A DNA stretch of 64,000 bases from NCBI RefSeq assembly GCF_018128545.1, contig NZ_JAGSND010000007.1, positions 62,001-126,000 on the forward strand, given 5' to 3'. The number at the start of each line of letters is the position of its first letter. Within the stretch, counting starts at the first letter, position 1. The notes beneath the pieces were generated by a model. That model saw only the letters and a list, made by a program, of their open reading frames with translations, did not search any database and was not told the DNA's origin. The position numbers and the translations under genes are program-made. The DNA comes from Sinanaerobacter chloroacetimidivorans (GTDB lineage: Bacteria > Bacillota > Clostridia > Peptostreptococcales > Anaerovoracaceae). This document shows positions 8,053 to 16,472 of this stretch, piece by piece.

Positions 8053-8370
8053 TTAAAGATCCTGTTTTTCTTTTCCAAGCTTCTTCCTTTCATAAAGCCG
8101 CCCCATAATGAATGCGAAGATTCCAACTCCGATCCCGGTTTGGATACAGAAAATCAGGCTTTCCACTTCTCCGGGAAGTTCACCGCCGAGCATAGTTTCC
8201 AACACGGGGGTAAACCATGGGGTATATTCGCCCTGAATCTTTTCTATCATGACGCTGCCTGCGTCGTCTGATCCTCCGAATTCAGCTCCCTTCAGTGCGA
8301 ACAAAGGGATAACTGCGATTGCAACAACGAGGATCAATAATATTATTACTATTTTCTTGTTTTTACTCAT
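8053..8370 (-). CDS. cbiN: CbiN, cobalt ECF transporter component
   Basis: About 105 residues from the ATG at 8370 (AAGGAGG upstream). It has an N-terminal membrane helix, the conserved motif EFGGSDDAG, PWFTPV and ELPGEVESLIFCIQ, then a second helix. This is CbiN, the small subunit that works with CbiM for Co2+ capture. The ribosome site overlaps the end of cbiM. No cbiQ or cbiO follows: the next gene is convergent, so energising subunits must be encoded elsewhere or be absent. Confidence 0.88.
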   Translation of the reverse strand: MSKNKKIVIILLILVVAIAVIPLFALKGAEFGGSDDAGSVMIEKIQGEYTPWFTPVLETMLGGELPGEVESLIFCIQTGIGVGIFAFIMGRLYERKKLGKEKQDL

Positions 8371-8374
8371 GGTC

Positions 8375-9121
8375 TTATACCTCCTTAATGAATCCAACAG
8401 CAGTCAATTCGTTCTTGGCATATGACTCCATTCCCATAACAACGATAACAGTAAGAATCCCTTCGATAATCGCAAGAGGTAGCTGCGTAGGAGCAAAGAC
8501 ACTTAAGAACTTTACCGCAGAAACGAAAACGCCGCCTTGAGGAGAAGGATAAGCCAAAGCGAGTTGGATGCTTGTAACGCAGTAAGTAAAAAGATCGCCT
8601 AGTGTCGCGGCCAAGAAGACGGAAATTTTTCTACTGAAGTTTAATTTCTTGCACAATTGATAAATCCCATAAGACAGTAGCGGTCCGGCGATCGCCATGG
8701 AGAAGGTATTTGCTCCAAGGGTTGTTAATCCTCCGTGAGCCAACAGGAGAGCCTGGAAGATCAGAACGATCAAACCCAGAACACTGACGGCTGCCGGCCC
8801 GAACAGAATGGCACCAAGGCCGGTGCCTGTCATATGAGAGCAGCTTCCAGTAACGGAGGGGATTTTCAGCGAAGATATGACAAAGATATATGCCCCGGAC
8901 ATCGCCAACAGGATTAGGGCTTTTCGATCTTTATTCATGGATTTATTAATAGAATAAAGCCCCGCTGCTAAAAATGGGATGCAAAGGGCTCCCCACAGTA
9001 CACAAAAGCCAGGCGGCAGATAACCCTCCATAATGTGCATAGCGTTGGCAGTTGGGGCGATACTGAAAAATATCGCCATAACACTGATAAAAGTAATTGC
9101 TTTTCTCTCTTTTTTGTTCAT
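8375..9121 (-). CDS. cbiM: CbiM, cobalt ECF transporter S component
   Basis: About 248 residues from the ATG at 9121 after AAGGAGG. The N-terminal signal-like helix is followed by the invariant mature N-terminus [10 protein letters not shown], where the His is the metal ligand, then six or so membrane helices with [18 protein letters not shown] and [16 protein letters not shown]. It captures Co2+ for cobalamin synthesis. A cobalamin riboswitch with its own terminator lies directly upstream, so it is repressed by B12. Confidence 0.93.
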   Translation of the reverse strand: MNKKERKAITFISVMAIFFSIAPTANAMHIMEGYLPPGFCVLWGALCIPFLAAGLYSINKSMNKDRKALILLAMSGAYIFVISSLKIPSVTGSCSHMTGTGLGAILFGPAAVSVLGLIVLIFQALLLAHGGLTTLGANTFSMAIAGPLLSYGIYQLCKKLNFSRKISVFLAATLGDLFTYCVTSIQLALAYPSPQGGVFVSAVKFLSVFAPTQLPLAIIEGILTVIVVMGMESYAKNELTAVGFIKEV

Positions 9122-9162
9122 CTTATAAACCTCCTTAAGAATGCAAGGTTTCCCGCCCATAG

Positions 9163-9188
9163 AAAAACACCTATCGTTTGATAGGTGT
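9163..9188 (-). terminator. Intrinsic terminator of the cobalamin riboswitch
   Basis: On the reverse strand a 9-bp stem (ACACCTATC / GATAGGTGT, loop of 4) is followed by TTTTT. It lies between the aptamer and the cbiM ribosome site, the position of a riboswitch expression platform. Confidence 0.85.
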
Positions 9189-9254
9189 AAGAATAGACCT
9201 TCTGCAGAAACTACATAGGAAAAATCCTGACACCTAGTCATCGTTCGTAACTAT

Positions 9255-9420
9255 GTGTAGTCGTTACAGCAGGCAGTTCTTCTGACTCAGGCATCATCAC
9301 CACATCTTGCCTTCCCAGTTTCCCAGTGACATCTTAAGATGTGATTCCTCCATTACAGCGGCGTGACCGTCCGGGATTCTCACCCGGTTCTCTATTATAC
9401 CGTTAGCGGCACCTTGCTAT
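9255..9420 (-). promoter_or_regulatory. Cobalamin riboswitch aptamer upstream of cbiMN
   Basis: Reading the reverse strand, the conserved cobalamin (B12) box is clear: AAGGTGCC, then GAACCGGGTGAGAATCCCGG, ACGGTCACGCCGCTGTAATG and a downstream GCCTGAGTCAG stretch. Together with the terminator between it and cbiM, it is expected to switch off cobalt uptake when adenosylcobalamin is abundant. Confidence 0.93.
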
Positions 9421-9436
9421 ACTATATTGTAATATT

Positions 9437-9465
9437 ATCTTATTACCCCAACATCGATATGTCAA
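9437..9465 (-). promoter_or_regulatory. Promoter of the riboswitch-cbiMN transcript
   Basis: Reverse strand TTGACA (9465-9460), 17-bp spacer, TAAGAT (9442-9437). The spacer begins TATCGAT, only partly like the TATG-NN-CATA box. Confidence 0.6.
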
Positions 9466-9486
9466 TATCTTCCGATATGCTTACAG

Positions 9487-10455
9487 CTAATTGAGTGCTT
9501 TCTTTAGGGACTCTACGTTTTTTCCCATCAAATCCAGGTATGTGGCTCCGCGATCAAAGTCTGATTTGGAAAGATTATGGCAGGAGTAAAATGTTATAAC
9601 TTTCGCTCCTGCTGAATCGGCTATTGATTGCGCGACATTTCCGTTACTTAGTTCGATCTTGAATACGACTGGGATTTTTCCCGCTTTGACTTTATCCGTC
9701 AAAAACGCAACAGTAGCTGCGCTTGGCTCTGTTTCGGCAGAACAGCCTGGAAAAGCCGCCCAATAGTTTAAACCGTATGCCTCTGTGAAATACCTTAGGG
9801 GAAATCGATCTCCAAAGACAATGGTGTTTCGCTTCGCATTTTTTACTATATCCTGAAATTCCTTATCCAGTTGATATAGCCTTTCTGTATAGCTCTCTGC
9901 GTTTGACTGGTAGGTTTCGGCATTGTTACGATCAATATGGCAAAGGACATCTCTTATAAAGTTGGTGATCAGAATTGCATTCTGGGGAGAGGTCCAAACG
10001 TGTTCGTCGTATTCGACTCCATCTGTACTACTGCTGGGATTCTCTTCCTCCGACTCCATTCCTTCTTTTAACTCCTCCCTTATTGGTTTAACACAGTCAA
10101 GAAGTGCGATCGTCTGTATTTTATCTTTATTCATCGAATCCAGAATACTATTTACCCATTCATCGTTTTCTCCACCGACGTAGATGAATAGGTCACAGTT
10201 CTGAATTTTAATTATATCCTGCGGCGTCGGTTCATAGGAATGGCTCTCAGCCCCAGGCGCCAGCAGCATTGTAACATTGGCTTTATCTCCAACGATTTGA
10301 CGCGTAAAATCATACGGAGGGAATATTGTGGTTACAATGTCTATCTTACTATCTGAAGCGGTTTGTTCGGAAGCCGTCTTGCTATTTGACTCACATCCGC
10401 TGCAGGCGGCAATGATTAAAATAATAATCAGAAATAAGGATAGGGTACGTCTCAT
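9487..10455 (-). CDS. ZnuA-like metal ABC transporter substrate-binding lipoprotein
   Basis: About 322 residues from the ATG at 10455 (GGAGG upstream): signal peptide with the lipobox AACSGC, then the cluster A-I fold IDIVTTIFPPYDFTRQIVGDK, LLAPGAESHSYEPTPQDI and DEHVWTSPQNA. The first two His ligands are visible (ESHSYE, DEHVW). At the usual third-ligand site (HDAFGYF in ZnuA) the sequence reads FGDRFPLRYF, with no His, so metal coordination differs. The His-rich loop is replaced by an acidic stretch. No permease or ATPase genes are adjacent. Zinc, manganese or nickel cannot be told apart. Confidence 0.85.
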   Translation of the reverse strand: MRRTLSLFLIIILIIAACSGCESNSKTASEQTASDSKIDIVTTIFPPYDFTRQIVGDKANVTMLLAPGAESHSYEPTPQDIIKIQNCDLFIYVGGENDEWVNSILDSMNKDKIQTIALLDCVKPIREELKEGMESEEENPSSSTDGVEYDEHVWTSPQNAILITNFIRDVLCHIDRNNAETYQSNAESYTERLYQLDKEFQDIVKNAKRNTIVFGDRFPLRYFTEAYGLNYWAAFPGCSAETEPSAATVAFLTDKVKAGKIPVVFKIELSNGNVAQSIADSAGAKVITFYSCHNLSKSDFDRGATYLDLMGKNVESLKKALN

Positions 10456-10537
10456 TGATTTAAACCTCCATTTGAATTGATCAAAATGATACCAAGAAAA
10501 CATAATAATTCCTTGGAGCATTAAAACGAAGGTTTAA

Positions 10538-10843
10538 TCAATTATTCATTCTGATATTCCGCGCGACGGGGGTTAAGGCAATGTTTAATGGTGTATTATG
10601 GAGCAGGGATTTACTATATGCCTCAAATGCTAAGGAAATGCGAAAAAGGATGGCCAGCGTTATTCCGAGGGAACCGATGAACCTCTCAAGTATATGAATA
10701 TGATTACAGACAGAGCAATTGGTGCCGGCACAGTCATGATCCGCTTCCAGGACAATATAAGTCATTGAAAGAACAAGCGTTGCTGTAAGCAGAATAAATA
10801 TGAGAAGAGCTATCAATTTTTTTCTTTTTCGTTTAATCTTCAT
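10538..10843 (-). CDS. Small membrane protein with CxxxxCxxC motif
   Basis: 101 residues. A basic N-terminus precedes one strong membrane helix (IALLIFILLTATLVLSM), then DHDCAGTNCSVCNHIHI, a likely metal-binding loop, and a second hydrophobic segment. It lies immediately upstream of the ZnuA-like lipoprotein on the same strand with no terminator between, and similar small proteins accompany metal ABC systems in Clostridia. I do not recognise a named family. It may help deliver or sense the same metal. Confidence 0.65.
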   Translation of the reverse strand: MKIKRKRKKLIALLIFILLTATLVLSMTYIVLEADHDCAGTNCSVCNHIHILERFIGSLGITLAILFRISLAFEAYSKSLLHNTPLNIALTPVARNIRMNN

Positions 10844-10969
10844 CGTTTATTAAAATCTCCGCTAATATTATAAAACCTTCCGGGCCGACAAATGCAACCA
10901 GAAGGCTTATAATACTACATCAAATTGAGTTACAGTTTTGGACTAATTGAAACTTGCGAGCCTTTCAGA

Positions 10970-11329
10970 TTAATGGCTGCATTCATGATCATGCGCGTGG
11001 CAGCTTTCACCGGAATCCACAAGCGTTCCGTTGAGCCAAGCGGTAGCGACTTCTTTAACATCTCCTGAACAGCCTCTTAATACTTCAATGCCGGCATTGT
11101 TCAAAACATTGACTGCGCCGTCTCCCATGTTGCCTGCCAGCATCACGGTAACGCCCATATCAGCAAGGATAAAAGCAATATTTGACTTGCATCCACAGCC
11201 TTCCGGTGAGGCGATTGTTTCTTGGCTGATTATTTTTTTACTATCATCAACACTGAAGACGGTAAAGTATTCACAGTGTCCAAAGTGACTGTCGATTTGG
11301 TTTTGATGAGTTGGTAATGCTATTTTCAT
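10970..11329 (-). CDS. NifB/NifX-family cluster-binding protein
   Basis: 119 residues of the NifX fold: MKIALPTHQNQIDSHFGHCE, a GCGCKSNIAFILADMGVTVML middle and GNMGDGAVNVLNNAGIEV. The C-terminus is His/Cys-rich (CHAHDHECSH). Paralogous to the next gene upstream; both keep FGHCE near residue 18. It has its own promoter with a box variant. Role: probable Fe-S or Fe-Mo type cluster carrier in an Mrp/NifX set; exact target unknown. Confidence 0.87.
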   Translation of the reverse strand: MKIALPTHQNQIDSHFGHCEYFTVFSVDDSKKIISQETIASPEGCGCKSNIAFILADMGVTVMLAGNMGDGAVNVLNNAGIEVLRGCSGDVKEVATAWLNGTLVDSGESCHAHDHECSH

Positions 11330-11385
11330 AATAATTCCCTCCGGTCATGTTGTTTTATTTATTATTTGATTATTTCTTTAATAAT

Positions 11386-11413
11386 ATTATAACTGGTAAT
11401 TGGCATATGTCAA
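11386..11413 (-). promoter_or_regulatory. Promoter with TATG-CC-(A)ATT box variant
   Basis: Reverse strand TTGACA (11413-11408) directly followed by TATGCCAATT, 16-bp spacer, TATAAT (11391-11386). Left half of the shared box is intact, right half degenerate. Confidence 0.6.
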
Positions 11414-11489
11414 TAATGCAAGAAGCCTTCTGATAAATAACCAAAAGACTTCCTACAGTATGAGAAGAAGGTTAGTGAAAGGAGTCGTT

Positions 11490-11846
11490 CTAATTACCGC
11501 ATTCACCGATATGCTGATGTTCATGGCAAACGGATCCGGTGGACTTTAATTCTCCGTTCAGGTATTGCTCGGCTGCTACCTGAGCATAACCTGTTGCACC
11601 AACGATCACTTCGATATTTTTCTCGTTAAAGATTTCTATTGCGCCGCTTCCCATTCCGCCGGAAATGATTACATTGACGCCCAGATCATCGAGATAATTT
11701 GGAAGAAACCCCGGTTTATGACCTGGATTAGGGACTACTTCTGTATGAAAGATACAATTATCTTCTGCTTCAAAGACTATGAAGCTTTCGCAGTGACCAA
11801 AGTGTTCGGTCACCATATTACCTTCGCTCGCAACTGCAATTTTCAT
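11490..11846 (-). CDS. NifB/NifX-family cluster-binding protein
   Basis: 118 residues with MKIAVASEGNMVTEHFGHCESF, GVNVIISGGMGSGAIEIFNEKNIEVIVGA and a Cys/His tail (CHEHQHIGECGN). Its start overlaps the stop of the Mrp-type ATPase gene by 4 bp, so the two are translationally coupled. Pairing of NifX-like and Mrp/NBP35 proteins is common in anaerobes and suggests cluster assembly or delivery. Confidence 0.88.
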   Translation of the reverse strand: MKIAVASEGNMVTEHFGHCESFIVFEAEDNCIFHTEVVPNPGHKPGFLPNYLDDLGVNVIISGGMGSGAIEIFNEKNIEVIVGATGYAQVAAEQYLNGELKSTGSVCHEHQHIGECGN

Positions 11847-12682
11847 TTTTCGGCCTCCATTTTTTCAATTTCATTTACAATATCATCGAGATAGTAAGTA
11901 TCGACCATTTCTACCATGCCCTTGTCGCACAATTCTGCAATCGACGGATTGAGCGGCAGCTTTGAAATGGTTTTGATTTGATGCTTTTTCACTGTCTTTT
12001 CGATATGACTTTCTCCGAAAATATTGATATGACTGTGGCAGTCCGGACATTCCAGATAAGACATATTTTCAACGATTCCTATAACAGGAATATTCATCAT
12101 TTCGGCCATTTTAACCGCCTTTGATACGATCATGGAAACCAGCTCCTGAGGCGATGTGACAATAACGATGCCGTCAACAGGAAGGGACTGGAATACGGTC
12201 AGCGGGACGTCGCCAGTACCAGGCGGCATATCGATGAACATATAGTCTACATCTTCCCAGATAACATCGGTCCAGAACTGTTTTACCATTCCGGAGATAA
12301 TCGGTCCGCGCCAAATGACCGGATCGGTATCGTTTTCCAGAATCAAATTCACAGACATAATGTCGATCCCGGTTTTTGTTTTGATCGGGATGATCCCAAG
12401 TTCATCCGCATAAGCTTTTTCTTTGATTCCGAATTCTTTCGGAACGGAAGGGCCGGTTACATCTGCGTCCAGAACTGCGGTCTGATATCCTTTTCTGTTC
12501 ATGGACACGGCAAGCATAGAAGTTACCAATGATTTTCCGACTCCGCCTTTGCCGCTGACGACAGCGATCACTTTTTTTATATCGCTGCACTCATGTGGCT
12601 GCTCCAGAAGGCTTTTCGGCTGTGTTCGTTCGCTGCATTCCTCGCTGCAGGAGCTGCAGCTTTTGTTACAATTCTCACTCAT
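11843..12682 (-). CDS. Mrp/NBP35-type Fe-S cluster carrier ATPase
   Basis: 279 residues. A Cys-rich N-terminus (CNKSCSSCSEEC) precedes the deviant Walker A GKGGVGKSLVTSM, then DADVTGPSVPKEFG, PPGTGDVPLT and the C-terminal CPDCHSHINIFGES CxxC that binds the bridging cluster in Mrp/ApbC proteins. It acts in the cytosol loading Fe-S clusters on target proteins with ATP. AAAGGAG precedes the ATG. It is the first or second gene of the operon with the NifX-like gene and sits behind an MBL-fold gene. Confidence 0.92.
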   Translation of the reverse strand: MSENCNKSCSSCSEECSERTQPKSLLEQPHECSDIKKVIAVVSGKGGVGKSLVTSMLAVSMNRKGYQTAVLDADVTGPSVPKEFGIKEKAYADELGIIPIKTKTGIDIMSVNLILENDTDPVIWRGPIISGMVKQFWTDVIWEDVDYMFIDMPPGTGDVPLTVFQSLPVDGIVIVTSPQELVSMIVSKAVKMAEMMNIPVIGIVENMSYLECPDCHSHINIFGESHIEKTVKKHQIKTISKLPLNPSIAELCDKGMVEMVDTYYLDDIVNEIEKMEAEK

Positions 12683-12706
12683 TTCAGTTCTCCTTTGTTG
12701 ATTGTT

Positions 12707-13528
12707 TTATATTTCTACTACAGTACCAGTAGATAAATACTGAATCTGATTATCCATGATTCCTTTAAGGATATTGTAGGAATCTATACCGGTACAATGT
12801 CCGGTGTAATACATGGAACCTGTTCCTTTTAAGAATTCCGCTATTTGAATTACTTTCGCAGGTTCTTCGCTGATGCCTGCGCTATAATTGTATAGATGAA
12901 AACCGCCTATTATACAGCTAGGTGGTTTGCACGTCAGAAAAACAGAGCTTTTCAGGATGTTGACAATCCCTCGGTGAGCACATCCTGCAATGAGAACAAA
13001 ATGATCGCCGTCTTTGATTAATAAACTCTGTTCGTGCTCAAATTCATCCTGAACAATGGAATCTCCTTTTGCAGTGCATAATGAGCTGTTGCAGGAGGAT
13101 AAAAACTCACTTCCTACAACTCTTGAAAACAAGAGAAGATCATGGCTGATCGGGAAGATATCACTGGTCAAGATGATTCGATCATCTTTCAATAGATTTT
13201 TATCCAATCCGATATTAACGATTCGGTCCGATTTCTTTGAATAGTGATTCTCGAAAGCCTTTTCATGAATATAAACCTTAGCTTTCGAGTTTTCTTCAAG
13301 AAATGCCTGCAAGCCGCCCCCGTGGTCGTAGTGACCGTGAGAAATGACAGCCAGGTCGATCTTATCAATATTCACACCTAACCTTTTCGCATTTTCAAGG
13401 AACAAGTTGCTTGCTCCCGTATCGAACAGGATCTTGCTATTTTTTGTTTCGATATAGAGGCTTAATCCGTGTTCACTCCGGTAAGCAGGGGTACTGGAGG
13501 TATCCTCCGCCAAAACCATTATTTTCAT
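12707..13528 (-). CDS. Metallo-beta-lactamase-fold hydrolase
   Basis: 273 residues with VISHGHYDHGGGLQAFL (the HxHxDH metal motif), LIAGCAHRGIVN and a C-terminal YYTGHCTG. This subfamily (7,8-dihydropterin-6-methyl-4-(beta-D-ribofuranosyl)aminobenzene-5'-phosphate synthase-like annotation is frequent) accompanies Mrp, NifX and ferredoxin-ATPase genes in anaerobes. Real substrate is not known. It lies between the two ATPase groups on one strand, 10 bp from the next gene, in a single operon. Confidence 0.87.
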   Translation of the reverse strand: MKIMVLAEDTSSTPAYRSEHGLSLYIETKNSKILFDTGASNLFLENAKRLGVNIDKIDLAVISHGHYDHGGGLQAFLEENSKAKVYIHEKAFENHYSKKSDRIVNIGLDKNLLKDDRIILTSDIFPISHDLLLFSRVVGSEFLSSCNSSLCTAKGDSIVQDEFEHEQSLLIKDGDHFVLIAGCAHRGIVNILKSSVFLTCKPPSCIIGGFHLYNYSAGISEEPAKVIQIAEFLKGTGSMYYTGHCTGIDSYNILKGIMDNQIQYLSTGTVVEI

Positions 13529-13537
13529 AATCCGCTC

Positions 13538-14407
13538 CTAATTGCCGTATAGCTGAGCCATTGTTTTCGCATAGACAGGTTGTAAGGCGTCTCCTGCATT
13601 ACACTGGACATCCACAATCGTCAGTCCGCTGTTCATCGCTTCGACCGCTCGTTTGTCAAAGGGGATTTTGCCGACATAGGGGATATGATTCTTCTGACAA
13701 TAAGCAATTATCGATTCCGCGTTTTTGATGTTGATATTGTATTTGTTGATACAAACTGCTGTTTTTACTTTAAATTTATAGGCTGTCTCAAGGATCCGTT
13801 CCATATCACTCATTCCGGAAAGCGTTGGCTCGGCTACGATAAGGACCATATCAACTCCGCTTAAGGATGCGATCACCGGGCAACCAATTCCTGGCGATCC
13901 ATCGATTATTAAAAGATCAGCCTTACCGGCTGACGATATCAGCTTTTTTTTCACTTCCGTAACCAGCTTACCGGTAGTACCGCTTCCCATTTTTAGCGTT
14001 GCTGTGGAAAAGATACTGCCGTCGTTATTCTGATAAAGCAGCAGTTCGCCAGCTTTATATGGTACCAGGCTTATCGCCCGTGTAGGGCAAAGCTCGACGC
14101 ATACTCCGCAGCCTTCACATAAGTTTTGGTCAATGGTATATCCGTGTGAAGAAAGGATCGAGTCAAATCGGCAATTCGATTTGCATACACCGCAGTTCCT
14201 GCACAAATCGGGATCAATGACAGCCTTTGGCATTCCGAAGTAATCTGTCTTGATAACGTCTGCTGTTTTCTTTATGATCAGATGAAGATTCGGAGCATCA
14301 ACATCGCAGTCTGCGTATGCCTTAACCCTTGAAAGCTTAATGAAAGCACCGGCAATCGTAGTCTTGCCGGTTCCTCCTTTTCCGCTAAGAATGAGAAGTT
14401 GTTTCAT
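13538..14407 (-). CDS. MinD/ParA-type ATPase with inserted 2[4Fe-4S] ferredoxin domain
   Basis: About 289 residues from the ATG at 14407 (GGAGG upstream; starts inside the end of the upstream homologue). Walker A SGKGGTGKTTIAGAF; residues about 60-110 hold two ferredoxin motifs CRNCGVCKSNC and CEGCGVCVELC; then the ATPase continues with DGSPGIGCPV and VAEPTLSGMSD. These paired P-loop ferredoxin proteins work with NifX-like partners, probably in cluster handling. Usually two occur in tandem, as here. Confidence 0.9.
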   Translation of the reverse strand: MKQLLILSGKGGTGKTTIAGAFIKLSRVKAYADCDVDAPNLHLIIKKTADVIKTDYFGMPKAVIDPDLCRNCGVCKSNCRFDSILSSHGYTIDQNLCEGCGVCVELCPTRAISLVPYKAGELLLYQNNDGSIFSTATLKMGSGTTGKLVTEVKKKLISSAGKADLLIIDGSPGIGCPVIASLSGVDMVLIVAEPTLSGMSDMERILETAYKFKVKTAVCINKYNINIKNAESIIAYCQKNHIPYVGKIPFDKRAVEAMNSGLTIVDVQCNAGDALQPVYAKTMAQLYGN

Positions 14408-15242
14408 GACGAACCTCCAATGAGATTGTTTCAAGCAAGCCGGAAAATAATTCCCGGTATGGCTTCAGTTCCTTTGCGGCTATAGAAGCATTGGAGTTGA
14501 TTAAGCCAAGTTCTGAGTCAAAGGGAATCCTCGATAAAACTTTGATTCCCATTTTATTGCAGTATTCTTCAGCCGGGTTTTCACTTTCTAAGCATTTATT
14601 GAGTACAACGCCGTGTGGCTTTCCAAAGAGCGTTACAAGCTCATATACCATTGCAAGATCATGAGCTCCGAAAACGGTAGGCTCGGCCACCAGAACGCAA
14701 TAATCGGCATCCTTGATGCTTTCCATCACAGCACAGGAACTACCAGGAGGACAATCGTTGATAACTAGGCTGCCATTCATTTTCGAATTGTGCAACAGTG
14801 ATTTGATAACCGGAATGCCTGACGCTTCGCCGATATTTAAAATACCCGTCAGCACTGCAGTATCGCCGGATTTTCCCGACTGAATTTCACCGACCGCCTT
14901 TTGCCTTTCGGAAAGAGCTCCCTGTGGGCAGAATAAGATGCAGCCGCCACAGGAATGACAAATCTCTTCGAAAACAAATAAGGAATCCTTGATATATGCT
15001 AAAGCATTAAACTTACAAAAGTCCACACATTTCCTGCAACCGACGCACTTGTTATCTTCTGCAAAAGGGATCCAAACGGATACTTTTTCCGATTTTATAT
15101 CTATGGGTTTGAAAAAGAGGTGGCCGTTTGGTTCTTCTACGTCACAATCGACATAAACAGAATCTTTAGCTACGGATGCCATATTAACGGACACAAATGT
15201 TTTACCCGTGCCGCCCTTGCCGCTTAAGACAGCTATTCTCAT
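14385..15242 (-). CDS. MinD/ParA-type ATPase with inserted 2[4Fe-4S] ferredoxin domain
   Basis: About 285 residues from the ATG at 15242, preceded by GGGGGAAAA. Walker A SGKGGTGKTFVSVN, ferredoxin motifs CVGCRKCVDFC and CHSCGGCILFC, then NDCPPGSSCAV and VAEPTVFGAHD. Tandem paralogue of the downstream gene with a 23-bp overlap. Likely heterodimer partner in Fe-S cluster or electron handling. The stop of the NifX-like gene upstream lies 1 bp before its start, so the whole set is one coupled operon. Confidence 0.9.
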   Translation of the reverse strand: MRIAVLSGKGGTGKTFVSVNMASVAKDSVYVDCDVEEPNGHLFFKPIDIKSEKVSVWIPFAEDNKCVGCRKCVDFCKFNALAYIKDSLFVFEEICHSCGGCILFCPQGALSERQKAVGEIQSGKSGDTAVLTGILNIGEASGIPVIKSLLHNSKMNGSLVINDCPPGSSCAVMESIKDADYCVLVAEPTVFGAHDLAMVYELVTLFGKPHGVVLNKCLESENPAEEYCNKMGIKVLSRIPFDSELGLINSNASIAAKELKPYRELFSGLLETISLEVRHETTSHS

Positions 15243-15243
15243 T

Positions 15244-15606
15244 TTATTTTCCCCCATGAAAACCGGGATGAATTTCATTCAAAAGCTCCAATTCACCGGC
15301 CTCAAAGGCTTGGAGATTATGCTTCAGCATAGCACCCTTTGCCTGATAGAGCTTGATATCCGCCGCATGAAAGACCTCAGCCGCATTTTCTCCGCATCGG
15401 GGCGTTATTAATGCTTCTGCTTTGCTGTCAACAATTGTCTGGGCAGCCTTAATCCCAGCGCCGCCCTGACTGGCTGCCGCACTGTTATCCAGAAATACGG
15501 CGTCTTTTGTCTCGGTGTCGTAAATTAAAAAATACGGTGTTCGGCCAAAAGAAATACAGATATTTGTATCCATCGAAACATCATCTACGGGTATAGCAAT
15601 TTTCAT
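15244..15606 (-). CDS. NifB/NifX-family cluster-binding protein
   Basis: 120 residues, MKIAIPVDDVSMDTNICISFGRTPYFLIYD, AASQGGAGIKAAQTIVD and RCGENAAEV. It is a closer relative of the NifX-like gene near 19.8 kb (shared SFGRxPYF, QGxGGIxAAQ and CGENA) than of the two near 11 kb. First gene of the ferredoxin-ATPase/MBL/Mrp operon. The promoter carries a box variant. Confidence 0.88.
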   Translation of the reverse strand: MKIAIPVDDVSMDTNICISFGRTPYFLIYDTETKDAVFLDNSAAASQGGAGIKAAQTIVDSKAEALITPRCGENAAEVFHAADIKLYQAKGAMLKHNLQAFEAGELELLNEIHPGFHGGK

Positions 15607-15667
15607 TCGAAAGACCTCCTCAGTGAATTGTGATGCATATTTGTTGGCATATGCCCATTACAGTTAT

Positions 15668-15695
15668 AGTATAACCAATATTGAACATATGTCAA
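15668..15695 (-). promoter_or_regulatory. Promoter with TATG-TT-CAAT box; second box downstream
   Basis: Reverse strand TTGACA (15695-15690) followed by TATGTTCAAT, 16-bp spacer, TATACT (15673-15668). A second, better half-palindromic copy CATATGCCCATTA lies at about 15649-15661, between the start site and the gene. Two boxes would give cooperative control. Confidence 0.6.
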
Positions 15696-15721
15696 TAATA
15701 AATCTGATGAAAATTATCTTT

Positions 15722-16153
15722 TCATTGTTCAGAATTCGCTCCTAACAAACCAGCTAAGATATCGTAAACCTCTGGAATTTTCTTCATTGCATTGACCGGC
15801 TCAAAGGATTTATTTGTCCAAGCATGCATTGTCTCTCCGGTAGCTAAAAGTACGTTTGTATTCGCCTGAAATACTTTGTATGTAAAGATAACCCGAGCAC
15901 AGGAAAGTCTTTTTAACCCTGTAAGTACCAATATTTCGTCTTCAAATCTTGCGGGTTTTTTAAACTTACAATTCATTTCATAAAGTGGTAGTAAAATGCC
16001 CTCGTTTTCAATATAGGAAACAGAGATTCCGACACTTTTTAAGAAGTCGGATCTGCCTGATTCAAACCAAATTGTGTAGTTTGAATGGTGTACGATTTTC
16101 ATCTGATCAGTTTCCGAATACCTGACATTAAATTTAGTTTCAATCTGCTTCAT
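15722..16153 (-). CDS. Acyl-CoA thioesterase, YbgC/FadM-like hotdog fold
   Basis: 143 residues: VRYSETDQMKIVHHSNYTIWFESGRSDFL carries the YbgC-type active-site region (D/Y after the strand) and continues with ARFEDEILVLTGLKRL and ETMHAWTN. It hydrolyses acyl-CoA thioesters in the cytosol. Nothing in the neighbourhood suggests a fatty-acid pathway; it is monocistronic and its upstream region contains the TTGACA-TACG-TT-CATA variant, hinting at co-regulation with the cluster genes. Confidence 0.88.
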   Translation of the reverse strand: MKQIETKFNVRYSETDQMKIVHHSNYTIWFESGRSDFLKSVGISVSYIENEGILLPLYEMNCKFKKPARFEDEILVLTGLKRLSCARVIFTYKVFQANTNVLLATGETMHAWTNKSFEPVNAMKKIPEVYDILAGLLGANSEQ

Positions 16154-16472
16154 CTTTCACCTACCTAAATTTTTTGAATGTTTGTATGCGACCGCCTTGA
16201 TAATATTAAAACACGTAATTAGTAAAATTTACGTTCAGCTTACATCATATTATGAACGTATGTCAAGAATGAGAAGGAAAATAGCAGATATATTTTGCAA
16301 ATCCAATTGAAGAATAGCATCGCCTCTTATTGACGTATGCTCATAATTGGATTACCATTAGAGTGGCAATTGTATTTTTATAGTATGGAGAGAGTAAATA
16401 AAATGAAGACTCAACCCAAGTCTGTTAATTAAATACTCGCATATTTTTGAATATTGAATTGAGGAGGATTTT
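16154..16472. other. 319-bp divergent promoter region
   Basis: No gene of normal length. It holds reverse-strand TTGACA (16266-16261) followed by TACGTTCATA, a box variant for the thioesterase gene, although no good -10 is seen at the right distance. On the + strand it holds the NifU-like gene promoter described separately. A possible nine-codon leader frame (ATG at 16402) is weakly supported and not called. Confidence 0.5.
16330..16358 (+). promoter_or_regulatory. Promoter with TATG-CT-CATA box
   Basis: TTGACG (16330-16335) immediately followed by TATGCTCATA, 17-bp spacer and weak -10 TACCAT (16353-16358). It drives the NifU-like/DUF1847/HypE operon. Confidence 0.65.

Noticed and set aside
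16402-16431. Nine-codon leader peptide before the NifU-like gene
   Set aside because: Too short and no attenuator structure follows.
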